Shown here: piece by piece, positions 1-7,850 of the stretch | Position numbering within the stretch: position 1 is the stretch's first letter | Layout: each line of letters starts with the position of its first letter | Source: Mumia sp050632745 | Lineage (GTDB): Bacteria > Actinomycetota > Actinomycetes > Propionibacteriales > Nocardioidaceae | Assembly (NCBI RefSeq): GCF_050632745.1 | Contig: NZ_JBODSD010000001.1 | Location: 1,116,001 to 1,180,000, forward strand | Reading direction: 5' to 3' | DNA: 64,000 bases | Program-made: the position numbers and the translations under genes | Notes under the pieces: model-generated | The model's database searches: none | Seen by the model: only the letters and a program-made list of their open reading frames with translations | What the model was told of the DNA's origin: nothing

Positions 1-1
1 G

Positions 2-685
2 ATCATCACGCCGCTGAAGGACCGCTTCGGCGCCGAGATCCGTACCCACTACCCGCTCGAGCTCGAGGACGAGATCGCCGTCATCAAGCAGGAGGCGCAC
101 CTCGTCGCGACGGTGCCGGACTTCCTGCTCGAGATCCTGGCCCGCTTCACGCGGGCGCTGCGCGAGTCCAACGCGGTCGACCAGCGCTCCGGCGTGTCGG
201 CCCGGTTCTCGATCGCGGGGGCCGAGACCGTCGCCGCAGCGGCGCTGCACCGGGCGACGATCCAGGGCGAGCCGCACGCCGTGGCCCGGGTCGTCGACCT
301 CGAGACCGCGGTGGACGTGCTCGGCGGCAAGATCGAGTTCGAGACCGGCGAGGAGGGACGTGAGCGCGAGATCCTCGAGCACGTCCTGCGCACCGCGACG
401 GCCGAGACCGTACGCCACCGGCTCCGCGGGATCGACTTCGCGCTGCTGGTGGAGGCGTTCGCGTCCGGTGCGACGGTGATGACCGGCGAGCAGGTCGCGG
501 CGTCCGACGTGCTGGCAGGGCTTCCGGTGCTCGGGGAGTCGGAGCTGTACGACGAGGTGATGGACCGCCTCGGCGCCGCCGACGACGGCGAGCGCGCGAG
601 CGCCATCGAGCTGGCCCTGGAGGGTCTGTTCCTGGCCCGCCGGATCGGCAAGGACTCCGGCGGCGGCGAGACGGTCTACGGATGA
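2..685 (+). CDS. MoxR/Mg-chelatase-like AAA+ ATPase, C-terminal part (5' truncated)
   Basis: The reading frame is open from base 2 and ends at TGA 683-685, giving about 227 C-terminal residues. The visible part is the helical lid region after the AAA+ core (ITPLKDRFGAEIRTHYPLEL, then helices with SARFSIAGAETVAA). This resembles the ChlI/MoxR-type ATPases annotated as magnesium chelatase in actinomycetes; the Walker motifs lie outside the window. The stop overlaps the start of the VWA gene as ATGA, the usual ATPase plus VWA pairing, which suggests a two-component chaperone or chelatase-like machine. There is no cobalamin or chlorophyll context, so a true chelatase role is not supported. Confidence 0.8.
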   Translation: MITPLKDRFGAEIRTHYPLELEDEIAVIKQEAHLVATVPDFLLEILARFTRALRESNAVDQRSGVSARFSIAGAETVAAAALHRATIQGEPHAVARVVDLETAVDVLGGKIEFETGEEGREREILEHVLRTATAETVRHRLRGIDFALLVEAFASGATVMTGEQVAASDVLAGLPVLGESELYDEVMDRLGAADDGERASAIELALEGLFLARRIGKDSGGGETVYG

Positions 686-2700
686 GCAGGCGCGACAGCA
701 GGTACGGCCGGTACGCCGGGGGTGACCCCCTCGCACCGCCGGTCGACCTCGGCGAGGCGCTCGACGCGATCGGCGAGGACGTCATGTCCGGCTACTCGCC
801 GGAGCACGCGATGCGGGAGGTCCTGCGTCGCGGCACCAGCGGGCAGGCCGGCCTCGACGACCTCGCGCGACGCGTGGCGCAGCGGCGCCGTGACCTGCTG
901 AAGCGTCACGACCTCGACGGGACGCTCCGCGAGGCGCGCGAGCTCCTGGACCGGGCCGTGCTTGAGGAGCGCAAGCAGCTCGCGCGCGACCTGGACGACG
1001 ACGCGCGGTTCGCGGAGATGCGGATCCAGGACCTGCCCTCGTCGACCGCGGCGGCCGTCTCGGAGCTGTCGGACTACCCGTGGCGGAGCCCGCAGGCGCG
1101 TGAGGACTACGAGCGCATCAAGGACCTCCTCGGGCGCGAGATGCTCGACCAGCGCTTCGCCGGCATGAAGCAGGCGCTGGAGAACGCGACGGACGAGGAC
1201 CGCGCCCGCGTCTCGGAGATGCTGTCCGACCTCAACGACCTGCTGTCCGCGCACCGCCGCGGTGAGGACACCGAGGAGCAGTTCCGCGACTTCATGGACA
1301 AGCACGGCGAGTTCTTCCCGGAGAACCCGGAGACGGTCGACGAGCTGATCGACGCGCTCGCGGCCCGCTCCGCCGCCGCGCAGCGGATGCTCAACTCGAT
1401 GACCCAGGAGCAGCGCGACGAGCTCATGGAGCTGTCGGCGCAGGCCTTCGGCAGTGCCGACCTCCAGGAGGCGCTCGGCCAGCTCGACCAGAACCTCCAG
1501 GCCCTGCGGCCCGGCGAGGACTGGGGCGGGTCGGAGCGCTTCGACGGCGAGCAGGGCCTCGGTCTCGGCGACGGCACCGGTGTGCTCCAGGAGCTTGCGG
1601 ACCTCGACGCGCTCGGCGAGCAGCTCTCGCAGGCCTATCCCGGGGCGCGGATGAGCGACATCGACATCGACAAGCTCGAGCGGCACCTCGGCGAGGACGC
1701 CGCCGTGGACGCCCGCACGCTCACCGAGCTCGAGCGGGCCCTGCGCGACAGCGGTGCCCTCAAGCGCGGGACGGACGGCACGCTGCGGCTCTCACCGAAG
1801 GCCATCCGTCAGCTCGGCAAGTCGCTCCTGCGCGACGTCGCCGAGCGGATGTCTGGCCGCCAGGGTGCGCGCGACGTACGACGGGCCGGTGCGGCCGGGG
1901 AGATGTCCGGCGCGACGCGCGAGTGGGCGTTCGGCGACACCGAGCCGTGGGACGTCACCCGCACGGTCACCAACGCGGTGTCCCGGACGGTGTCGGAGGG
2001 CGGCGATCCCCGCCGGGGAGTCCGCATCGACATCCGCGATGTCGAGGTCAGCGAGACCGAGGCGCGCACGCAGGCGGCGGTCGCGCTGCTGGTCGACACC
2101 TCGTTCTCGATGGCGATGGACGGCCGCTGGGTGCCGATGAAGCGCACGGCGCTCGCCCTGCACACGCTGATCCAGAGCCGGTTCCGCGGAGACCACCTCC
2201 AGCTGATCGGGTTCGGCCCGTACGCCGAGGTCATGGAGATCGACCAGCTCACCGCGCTCGACGCGAAGTGGGACAAGGGGACCAACCTCCACCACGCCCT
2301 GCTGCTCGCGCACCGCCACTTCCGCAAGCACCCCAACGCGCAGCCCGTGCTGCTGGTCGTCACCGACGGTGAGCCCACGTCGCACCTGGAGCAGGACGGC
2401 GAGGTGTTCTTCACCTACCCGCCCGCCCCGCGGACGGTCGCGTTCACCGTCAAGGCGCTCGACGAGGTCGGGCGGCTCGGCGCGCAGACGACGTTCTTCC
2501 GGCTCGGCGAGGACCCGGGTCTCGCGCGCTTCATCGAGCAGATGGCGCGCCGCGTCGACGGACGGGTCGTCGCGCCGGAGCTCGAGGACCTCGGCGTCGC
2601 CGTCGTCGACAGCTATCTCGGCTCGCGCGGAAGCTCGTCGTACGGCGGAGGGTCCTACGGAGGGTGGTTCGGCGGGCGCGGGTTCTGGGTGGACGAGTAG
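682..2700 (+). CDS. VWA domain-containing protein, partner of the upstream AAA+ ATPase
   Basis: 672 residues. The first 450 or so are charged and helical. A von Willebrand factor A domain follows, with the metal-ion-dependent adhesion motif DTSFS near residue 472 and later VTDGEPTSHL. The C terminus is a short Gly/Ser/Tyr-rich tail. ATG 682 overlaps the preceding TGA, so the two genes are translationally coupled. Proteins of this size next to MoxR/ChlI-like ATPases are common in actinomycetes; by analogy with chelatase I/D pairs the VWA protein would recruit the substrate and the ATPase remodel it. The substrate is unknown. Confidence 0.85.
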   Translation: MSRRDSRYGRYAGGDPLAPPVDLGEALDAIGEDVMSGYSPEHAMREVLRRGTSGQAGLDDLARRVAQRRRDLLKRHDLDGTLREARELLDRAVLEERKQLARDLDDDARFAEMRIQDLPSSTAAAVSELSDYPWRSPQAREDYERIKDLLGREMLDQRFAGMKQALENATDEDRARVSEMLSDLNDLLSAHRRGEDTEEQFRDFMDKHGEFFPENPETVDELIDALAARSAAAQRMLNSMTQEQRDELMELSAQAFGSADLQEALGQLDQNLQALRPGEDWGGSERFDGEQGLGLGDGTGVLQELADLDALGEQLSQAYPGARMSDIDIDKLERHLGEDAAVDARTLTELERALRDSGALKRGTDGTLRLSPKAIRQLGKSLLRDVAERMSGRQGARDVRRAGAAGEMSGATREWAFGDTEPWDVTRTVTNAVSRTVSEGGDPRRGVRIDIRDVEVSETEARTQAAVALLVDTSFSMAMDGRWVPMKRTALALHTLIQSRFRGDHLQLIGFGPYAEVMEIDQLTALDAKWDKGTNLHHALLLAHRHFRKHPNAQPVLLVVTDGEPTSHLEQDGEVFFTYPPAPRTVAFTVKALDEVGRLGAQTTFFRLGEDPGLARFIEQMARRVDGRVVAPELEDLGVAVVDSYLGSRGSSSYGGGSYGGWFGGRGFWVDE

Positions 2701-2726
2701 CCGGTGGCGGCTGAAGACTGCCCGGC

Positions 2727-3278
2727 ATGAGCGGACGACAGTTCCCGGACATGTGGGTCGACCCTGCGGACGACCCTCGAGACTCGGACGAGCGCCTGGT
2801 GGGTGAGCGGGCGATCCTCCTCGACTATCTCAAGGTCTATCGCCTGACGCTGCGCATGAAGTGCGACGGGCTGGACGCCGAGCAGATGGCGCGTCGGTCG
2901 GTGCCGCCGTCCACGATGTCGCTGCTCGGTCTCGTCCGCCACCTCGCCGACGTGGAGCGCACCTGGTTCCGGCAGGTGATGGCAGGGGAGGACGTGACGC
3001 GCCACTACCGCACCGCCGAGGACCGCGACGCCGACTTCAACGGTGCCGTCGCCGACGACGAGGTCGTGGCCGACGCCTGGCGGCGGTGGGAGGACGAGAT
3101 CGCGTACGCCGAACGGCTCGTCGACGCGACCGACGACCTCGGGGCGCTCTCGCGGAGCACCGCGCACGACCCGGTCTCGCTGCGGGAGGTGATGGTCCAC
3201 ATGATCGAGGAGTACGCGAGGCACGCCGGTCACGCGGACCTCCTCCGCGAGTGCATCGACGGCCGGACGGGGCAGTAG
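2727..3278 (+). CDS. DinB family protein (DUF664, probable mycothiol-dependent type)
   Basis: 183 residues, starting at ATG 2727, 26 bases after the VWA gene. It has the DinB/DUF664 four-helix pattern, with conserved histidines in LLGLVRHLADVERTWF and in MVHMIEEYARHAGHADLLRE, the positions that hold a divalent metal in this superfamily. Many actinobacterial members are mycothiol-dependent S-transferases or maleylpyruvate-isomerase-like enzymes; the substrate cannot be read from sequence. It is convergent with the next gene, with one base between the stop codons. Confidence 0.8.
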   Translation: MSGRQFPDMWVDPADDPRDSDERLVGERAILLDYLKVYRLTLRMKCDGLDAEQMARRSVPPSTMSLLGLVRHLADVERTWFRQVMAGEDVTRHYRTAEDRDADFNGAVADDEVVADAWRRWEDEIAYAERLVDATDDLGALSRSTAHDPVSLREVMVHMIEEYARHAGHADLLRECIDGRTGQ

Positions 3279-3279
3279 G

Positions 3280-3714
3280 TCACGGCGCGGCGCGGCGCGC
3301 CTCCTGTCGCGCCTGCCGGACCGCGGCGCCGGCCTCGTACCAGGCGCAGCGGTAGTCGGCGCCGACGACGCCCCGACGGTCGAGCCACCGCAGCAGCCGG
3401 TCGGTGAGCGCGAGGTGGGACCGTGGCTGCGGCGTCGTCAGCAGCCACGGCTCCTCGAGGAACCCTGGCAGGCAGAAGATCAGCTCGCCGGGCCCGAACA
3501 GGCGGAAGAACGAGCCGGCCGCACCACTGATCTCCCGCTCCTGGGTGAGCAGCGTGCCTCCGTAGGTCCCCAGGTGGCGGCACATGTCGGCGGTGTCGAG
3601 ATAACGCTGGAGGTGCTGCACGACGTCGGCGTAGGCGCGTTGCGTGCGCGCGGTCCGGTCGCGCTGCACGTCGGCGAGGAAGTCGGCCAGGATCGGGGCG
3701 GGCGCAGGAGTCAT
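3280..3714 (-). CDS. conserved hypothetical protein
   Basis: 144 residues from ATG 3714 (MTPAPAPILADFLADVQRD); a GTG at 3744 would add ten residues. The protein is soluble, with Trp and Arg enriched in the second half (LLRWLDRRGVVGADYRCAWY) and no signal peptide or membrane segment. I do not recognise the family. It lies tail-to-tail with the DinB gene, and its 5' end faces the end of the IclR gene on the same strand. Confidence 0.6.
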   Translation of the reverse strand: MTPAPAPILADFLADVQRDRTARTQRAYADVVQHLQRYLDTADMCRHLGTYGGTLLTQEREISGAAGSFFRLFGPGELIFCLPGFLEEPWLLTTPQPRSHLALTDRLLRWLDRRGVVGADYRCAWYEAGAAVRQARQEARRAAP

Positions 3715-3772
3715 GCGGACGAGGATGGCGGCTGCCTCTGACACCCCGGGTCCGACGTGCGGGAAGCCTCTC

Positions 3773-4522
3773 TCAGCGTCCGCGCAGGCGTCGGTCGAGG
3801 GTCGCCGCGGTGCTCCGTACGGCGTCCACGACGGCGTCCTCCGCGAGGTCCGCGCCCGACTCCCAGGTCACGGCGACCGCGGCGTGGACGGCCGGGGCCG
3901 AGAGCGGGACGGCGACCGACCGGAACCCCGGCGTCACCTCGCCGTCCTCCGTCGCATGGCCGCGTCGCCGCGTCTCGCCGAGGAGGTCGCGCAGCTGCGT
4001 CGGGGTGCTCGGACCGAGGTCGGTGCGGGTGACGAAGGCGGACGCCGTGGGGTAGAGGGCGCGGACCTGCGGGCGGGGCAGCGTCGACAGGATCGCGCGC
4101 CCGGACGCGGTCAGGTGCGCCGGGAGCCGTACCCCCACGTCGGTGACGAGCGACGGACGGCCTCGCGCGCGCTCCTCGAGGACGTAGAGGACGTCGGCGC
4201 CGTGCAGCACCGCCAGGTGCGCGGACTGGCCGAGCGTGTCGACGAGCCGGGCCAGGGGGACACGGGCGAGCCGGGCGAGGGGCTCCTGCTGGGCGAACGC
4301 CAGCCCCACCTCCCACGCGCCGACGCCGAGTCCCCACGTGCGGTCGTCGGGGTAGTGGACGACGAAGTCCTCCTCCGCCATGGCGGCGAGCAGGTGGTAC
4401 GTCGACGACCGTGGCAGCCCGATCTCCGCGGCGATGCGGCTGGCCGGCACCGGTACGGGCTGGCCGGAGAGGAACCGCAGCGCGCGCAGCGTCGCGGTCG
4501 CGGCGGGCACGGGTCGGGCCAT
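3773..4522 (-). CDS. IclR-family transcriptional regulator of the hut operon (HutR-like)
   Basis: 249 residues from ATG 4522 (MARPVPAATATLRALRFLSG); an in-frame GTG at 4552 would run through the operator palindrome and is less likely. N-terminal winged helix with the recognition helix around LPRSSTYHLLAAMAEEDFV, then the IclR effector domain (AHLAVLHGADVLYVLE, LPAHLTASGRAILS). It is transcribed divergently from hutH with an 80-base gap holding a 16-bp perfect palindrome. Corynebacterium glutamicum uses an IclR-type activator, HutR, for its hut genes, so a hut-specific role is a strong inference. Confidence 0.88.
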   Translation of the reverse strand: MARPVPAATATLRALRFLSGQPVPVPASRIAAEIGLPRSSTYHLLAAMAEEDFVVHYPDDRTWGLGVGAWEVGLAFAQQEPLARLARVPLARLVDTLGQSAHLAVLHGADVLYVLEERARGRPSLVTDVGVRLPAHLTASGRAILSTLPRPQVRALYPTASAFVTRTDLGPSTPTQLRDLLGETRRRGHATEDGEVTPGFRSVAVPLSAPAVHAAVAVTWESGADLAEDAVVDAVRSTAATLDRRLRGR

Positions 4523-4531
4523 GGCGCCAGT

Positions 4532-4547
4532 GTCTCGGATCCGAGAC
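4532..4547. promoter_or_regulatory. 16-bp perfect palindrome, probable operator of the IclR regulator/hut operon
   Basis: GTCTCGGATCCGAGAC is a perfect palindrome centred between 4539 and 4540, in the divergent gap between the IclR gene and hutH. The 14-bp core begins TCT and ends AGA around a central AT. As I recall it, the C. glutamicum HutR motif (TCTGWWATWCCAGA) shares those fixed positions. Confidence 0.7.
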
Positions 4548-4602
4548 GGCACTGCACGCGACGGCGTAGCGGCGCCCCCTCGTACGGCCGTGCAATGGAC
4601 CC

Positions 4603-6198
4603 ATGCACACCGTCATCGTCGGTCCCGGACCGCTCGCGCCCGCCGAGGTCGTCGCCGTCGCGCGCGACCGAGCCCGGATCGCGCTGTCCGAGGACGCCCG
4701 CACCGCGATCAAGACCGCCCGCACGCACGTCGAAGCGCTGGCCGCGTCGGACGAGCCCGTGTACGGCGTCTCGACCGGCTTCGGCGCTCTCGCCACCCGC
4801 CACATCCCCGCCGAGCAGCGCACCCAGCTCCAGCGCAGCCTGATCCGGTCCCACGCCGCCGGCACCGGCCCCCGGGTCGAGGACGAGGTCGTCCGCGCGC
4901 TGATGCTGCTGCGCCTCTCGACGATGGCCAGCGGGCACAGCGGGGTCCGGCTCGAGACCGCGGAGGCGTACGCCGCCCTGCTCAACGCCGGCCTGACCCC
5001 GGTGGTCCGCGAGTTCGGCAGCCTCGGGTGCTCCGGCGACCTCGCCCCGCTCGCCCACTGCGCGCTGGCCGTCATGGGGGAGGGCGAGGTCGTGGAGGAG
5101 AACGGCGTCGTACGCCCTGCGGCCGACGCGCTCCGCGACCACGGCATCACCCCGGTCGTCCTCGCGGAGAAGGAGGGCCTCGCGCTCATCAACGGCACCG
5201 ACGGGATGCTCGGCATGCTCGTCCTGGCGCTGCACGACCTGCGCGGCCTGCTCGACACCGCCGACCTGGCCGCGGCGATGAGCATCGAGGGCCAGCTCGG
5301 GACGGACCAGGTCTTCACCGAGGAGCTGATGGCCCTACGGCCACACCCCGGCCAGGCGACGTCCGCCGCGCACCTGCGGGCGCTGCTCGCCGGGTCGGAG
5401 ATCGTCGCGAGCCACCGCTACGGCGACGGGGTGGTCCAGGACGCGTACTCGCTGCGCTGCACGCCCCAGGTCCACGGCGCCGCCCGCGACACGCTCGACC
5501 ATGCGGCCCAGGTCGCGGCTCGGGAGCTCGCCTCCGCGATCGACAACCCGTCGGTGCTCGCGGACGGGCGGGTCTCGTCGCACGGCAACTTCCACGGTGC
5601 GCCGCTGGCGTACGTCCTGGACTTCCTGGCGATCGCGGTCGCGGACGTCGCCGGCATCAGCGAGCGTCGTACGGACCGGTTCCTCGACGTGGCGCGCAAC
5701 CGGGGCCTGCCGCCGTTCCTCGCCGACGACCCGGGGGTGGACTCCGGCGCGATGATCGCGCAGTACACCCAGGCCGCCCTGGTCTCCGAGCTCAAGCGCC
5801 TCGCGGTCCCGGCCAGCGTCGACTCGATCCCGTCGAGCGCGATGCAGGAGGACCACGTGTCGATGGGCTGGTCCGCGGCCCGCAAGCTCCGCCGGTCGCT
5901 GGACGCCCTCGGGCGGGTCCTGGCGATCGAGGTGATGGTCGCCGCGCGCGGCATCGACCTCCGTGCGCCGCTCGCGCCGGCACCGATGACCGGCGCGGCG
6001 CTGCGTACCCTCCGCGAGCACGTCCCCGGCCCCGGCCCCGACCGCTTCCTCGCCCCCGAGATCGAGTCGGCGGTCACCCTCGTCCGTACCCACACGCTCC
6101 GTCCGCGTTTCGAAGGGTTGCGGTCGGAATTGCGTACCCAGAACCAACCCGAACCCTTCAGAACGGGGACGGGACCCGCACAGGAGGCACCACGATGA
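4603..6198 (+). CDS. hutH: histidine ammonia-lyase
   Basis: 531 residues. Converts L-histidine to trans-urocanate and ammonia, the first step of histidine catabolism. The prosthetic group forms from the triad at residues 143-145 in the segment GSLGCSGDLAPLAH; here it is Cys-Ser-Gly rather than the Ala-Ser-Gly of proteobacterial enzymes. Also visible are YGVSTGFGALA near the N terminus and GNFHGAPLAYVLDFLAIAVAD. It is about 15-20 residues longer than typical, ending in a low-complexity tail. ATG 4603 lies just downstream of the divergent operator. The stop overlaps hutU, whose AGGAGG ribosome site (6182-6187) lies inside the hutH tail. Confidence 0.97.
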   Translation: MHTVIVGPGPLAPAEVVAVARDRARIALSEDARTAIKTARTHVEALAASDEPVYGVSTGFGALATRHIPAEQRTQLQRSLIRSHAAGTGPRVEDEVVRALMLLRLSTMASGHSGVRLETAEAYAALLNAGLTPVVREFGSLGCSGDLAPLAHCALAVMGEGEVVEENGVVRPAADALRDHGITPVVLAEKEGLALINGTDGMLGMLVLALHDLRGLLDTADLAAAMSIEGQLGTDQVFTEELMALRPHPGQATSAAHLRALLAGSEIVASHRYGDGVVQDAYSLRCTPQVHGAARDTLDHAAQVAARELASAIDNPSVLADGRVSSHGNFHGAPLAYVLDFLAIAVADVAGISERRTDRFLDVARNRGLPPFLADDPGVDSGAMIAQYTQAALVSELKRLAVPASVDSIPSSAMQEDHVSMGWSAARKLRRSLDALGRVLAIEVMVAARGIDLRAPLAPAPMTGAALRTLREHVPGPGPDRFLAPEIESAVTLVRTHTLRPRFEGLRSELRTQNQPEPFRTGTGPAQEAPR

Positions 6199-7850
6199 CC
6201 ACGCACCCACCCGTACGGGCGCCGCGGGGCACGGAGCTGACCGCACGCTCGTGGCAGACCGAGGCGCCGCTGCGGATGCTCATGAACAACCTCGACCCCG
6301 AGGTGGCCGAGCGCCCCGAGGACCTCGTCGTGTACGGCGGTACCGGGCGCGCTGCCCGCAGCTGGGACGCGTACGACGCCATCGTGCGCACCCTGCGCAC
6401 GCTCGACGACGACGAGACGCTGCTGGTCCAGTCCGGCAAGCCCGTCGGCGTGTTCCGCACCCACGCCTGGGCGCCGCGCGTCCTCATCGCCAACTCCAAC
6501 CTGGTCGGCGACTGGGCGACCTGGGCCGAGTTCCGCCGGCTGGAGGCCGAGGGGCTCACGATGTACGGCCAGATGACGGCCGGCTCGTGGATCTACATCG
6601 GCACCCAGGGAATCCTCCAGGGCACGTACGAGACGTTCGGCGCCGTCGCGACCAGGAGGTTCGGCGGCACCCTGGCGGGCACGCTCACGCTCACCGCGGG
6701 CTGCGGCGGCATGGGCGGGGCGCAGCCGCTCGCGGTCACGATGAACGAGGGCGTGGTGCTCATCGTCGACGTCGACGAGACGCGGCTCGCACGACGGGTC
6801 GAGCACGGCTACCTCGACGAGTACACGCCCGACCTCGACGACGCCGTCGAGCGCGCCCGCGCCGCCAAGAAGGACCGCCGCGCGCTGTCGGTCGGCGTGG
6901 TCGGCAACGCGGCGACCGTCTTCCCGGAGCTGCTGCGCCGCGGCGTCGAGATCGACATCGTCACCGACCAGACCAGCGCCCACGACCCGCTGAACTACCT
7001 CCCCGAGGGCATCGACGTCGCGGACTGGAAGGCCGAGGCGCAGCGCGACCCCGAGGCCTTCACCGAGCGCGCCCGGGCGTCGATGGCCCAGCACGTCGAG
7101 GCCATGGTCGGGTTCCAGGACGCGGGCGCCGAGGTGTTCGACTACGGCAACTCGATCCGCGAGGAGGCACGGCTCGGCGGGTACGACCGCGCGTTCGCCT
7201 TCCCGGGCTTCGTCCCGGCCTACATCCGCCCGCTGTTCTGCGAGGGCAAGGGCCCGTTCCGCTGGGCGGCGCTGTCCGGCGACCCGGCCGACATCGCGGC
7301 GACCGACCGCGCGATCCTCGAGCTGTTCCCCGAGGACGAGCACCTGCGCCGCTGGATCACGCAGGCGGGGGAGAAGGTCCACTTCGAGGGTCTGCCCGCG
7401 CGGATCTGCTGGCTCGGGTACGGCGAGCGGCACCGCGCCGGGCTCCGGTTCAACGAGATGGTGGCGTCGGGCGAGCTCAGCGCTCCCGTCGTGATCGGAC
7501 GCGACCACCTCGACTCCGGATCGGTCGCCTCGCCGTACCGCGAGACCGAGGCGATGGCCGACGGCTCCGACGCGATCGCGGACTGGCCGCTGCTCAACGC
7601 CCTGCTCAACACCGCCTCGGGGGCGACCTGGGTGTCGCTGCACCACGGCGGAGGCGTGGGCATCGGGCGGTCGATCCACGCCGGTCAGGTGATCGTCGCC
7701 GACGGGACGGACCTCGCCGCCGAGAAGATCGCGCGCGTCCTCACGAACGACCCGGGGACGGGCGTGATGCGGCACGTCGACGCCGGGTACGACCGGGCAC
7801 GCGAGGTCGCGCACGAGCGGGGCGTGCGCGTGCCGATGGACGAGCGATGA
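6195..7850 (+). CDS. hutU: urocanate hydratase
   Basis: 551 residues. Converts urocanate to 4-imidazolone-5-propionate using tightly bound NAD+. Family motifs include PLRMLMNNLDPEVAERPEDL, YGGTGRAARSWDAYDAIVRT, TAGCGGMGGAQPLAVTMNEG and the late HHGGGVGIGRSIHAGQ. Start ATG 6195 is set by the AGGAGG at 6182-6187 and the ATGA overlap with hutH. The length is normal for the family. Its stop overlaps the M20 gene as ATGA, so hutH, hutU and the next three genes form one coupled unit. Confidence 0.97.
   Translation: MTTHPPVRAPRGTELTARSWQTEAPLRMLMNNLDPEVAERPEDLVVYGGTGRAARSWDAYDAIVRTLRTLDDDETLLVQSGKPVGVFRTHAWAPRVLIANSNLVGDWATWAEFRRLEAEGLTMYGQMTAGSWIYIGTQGILQGTYETFGAVATRRFGGTLAGTLTLTAGCGGMGGAQPLAVTMNEGVVLIVDVDETRLARRVEHGYLDEYTPDLDDAVERARAAKKDRRALSVGVVGNAATVFPELLRRGVEIDIVTDQTSAHDPLNYLPEGIDVADWKAEAQRDPEAFTERARASMAQHVEAMVGFQDAGAEVFDYGNSIREEARLGGYDRAFAFPGFVPAYIRPLFCEGKGPFRWAALSGDPADIAATDRAILELFPEDEHLRRWITQAGEKVHFEGLPARICWLGYGERHRAGLRFNEMVASGELSAPVVIGRDHLDSGSVASPYRETEAMADGSDAIADWPLLNALLNTASGATWVSLHHGGGVGIGRSIHAGQVIVADGTDLAAEKIARVLTNDPGTGVMRHVDAGYDRAREVAHERGVRVPMDER

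Noticed and set aside
4571..4582. Possible fifth copy of the interspersed repeat from scattered CTCGAT or CTCGACC hexamers
   Set aside because: Such hexamers occur often by chance in this GC-rich sequence (for example at 60357 before argS) and lack the paired arms that define copies A, B and D.
6112..6162. Inverted repeat GAAGGGTT/AACCCTTC at the end of hutH
   Set aside because: Eight-base arms with a 35-base loop inside coding sequence; too weak to call a regulatory hairpin, and the genes around it are translationally coupled.
4380..6194. In-frame upstream extension of hutU through hutH
   Set aside because: The AGGAGG at 6182 and the ATGA overlap fix hutU at 6195; upstream residues are shadow sequence of hutH.
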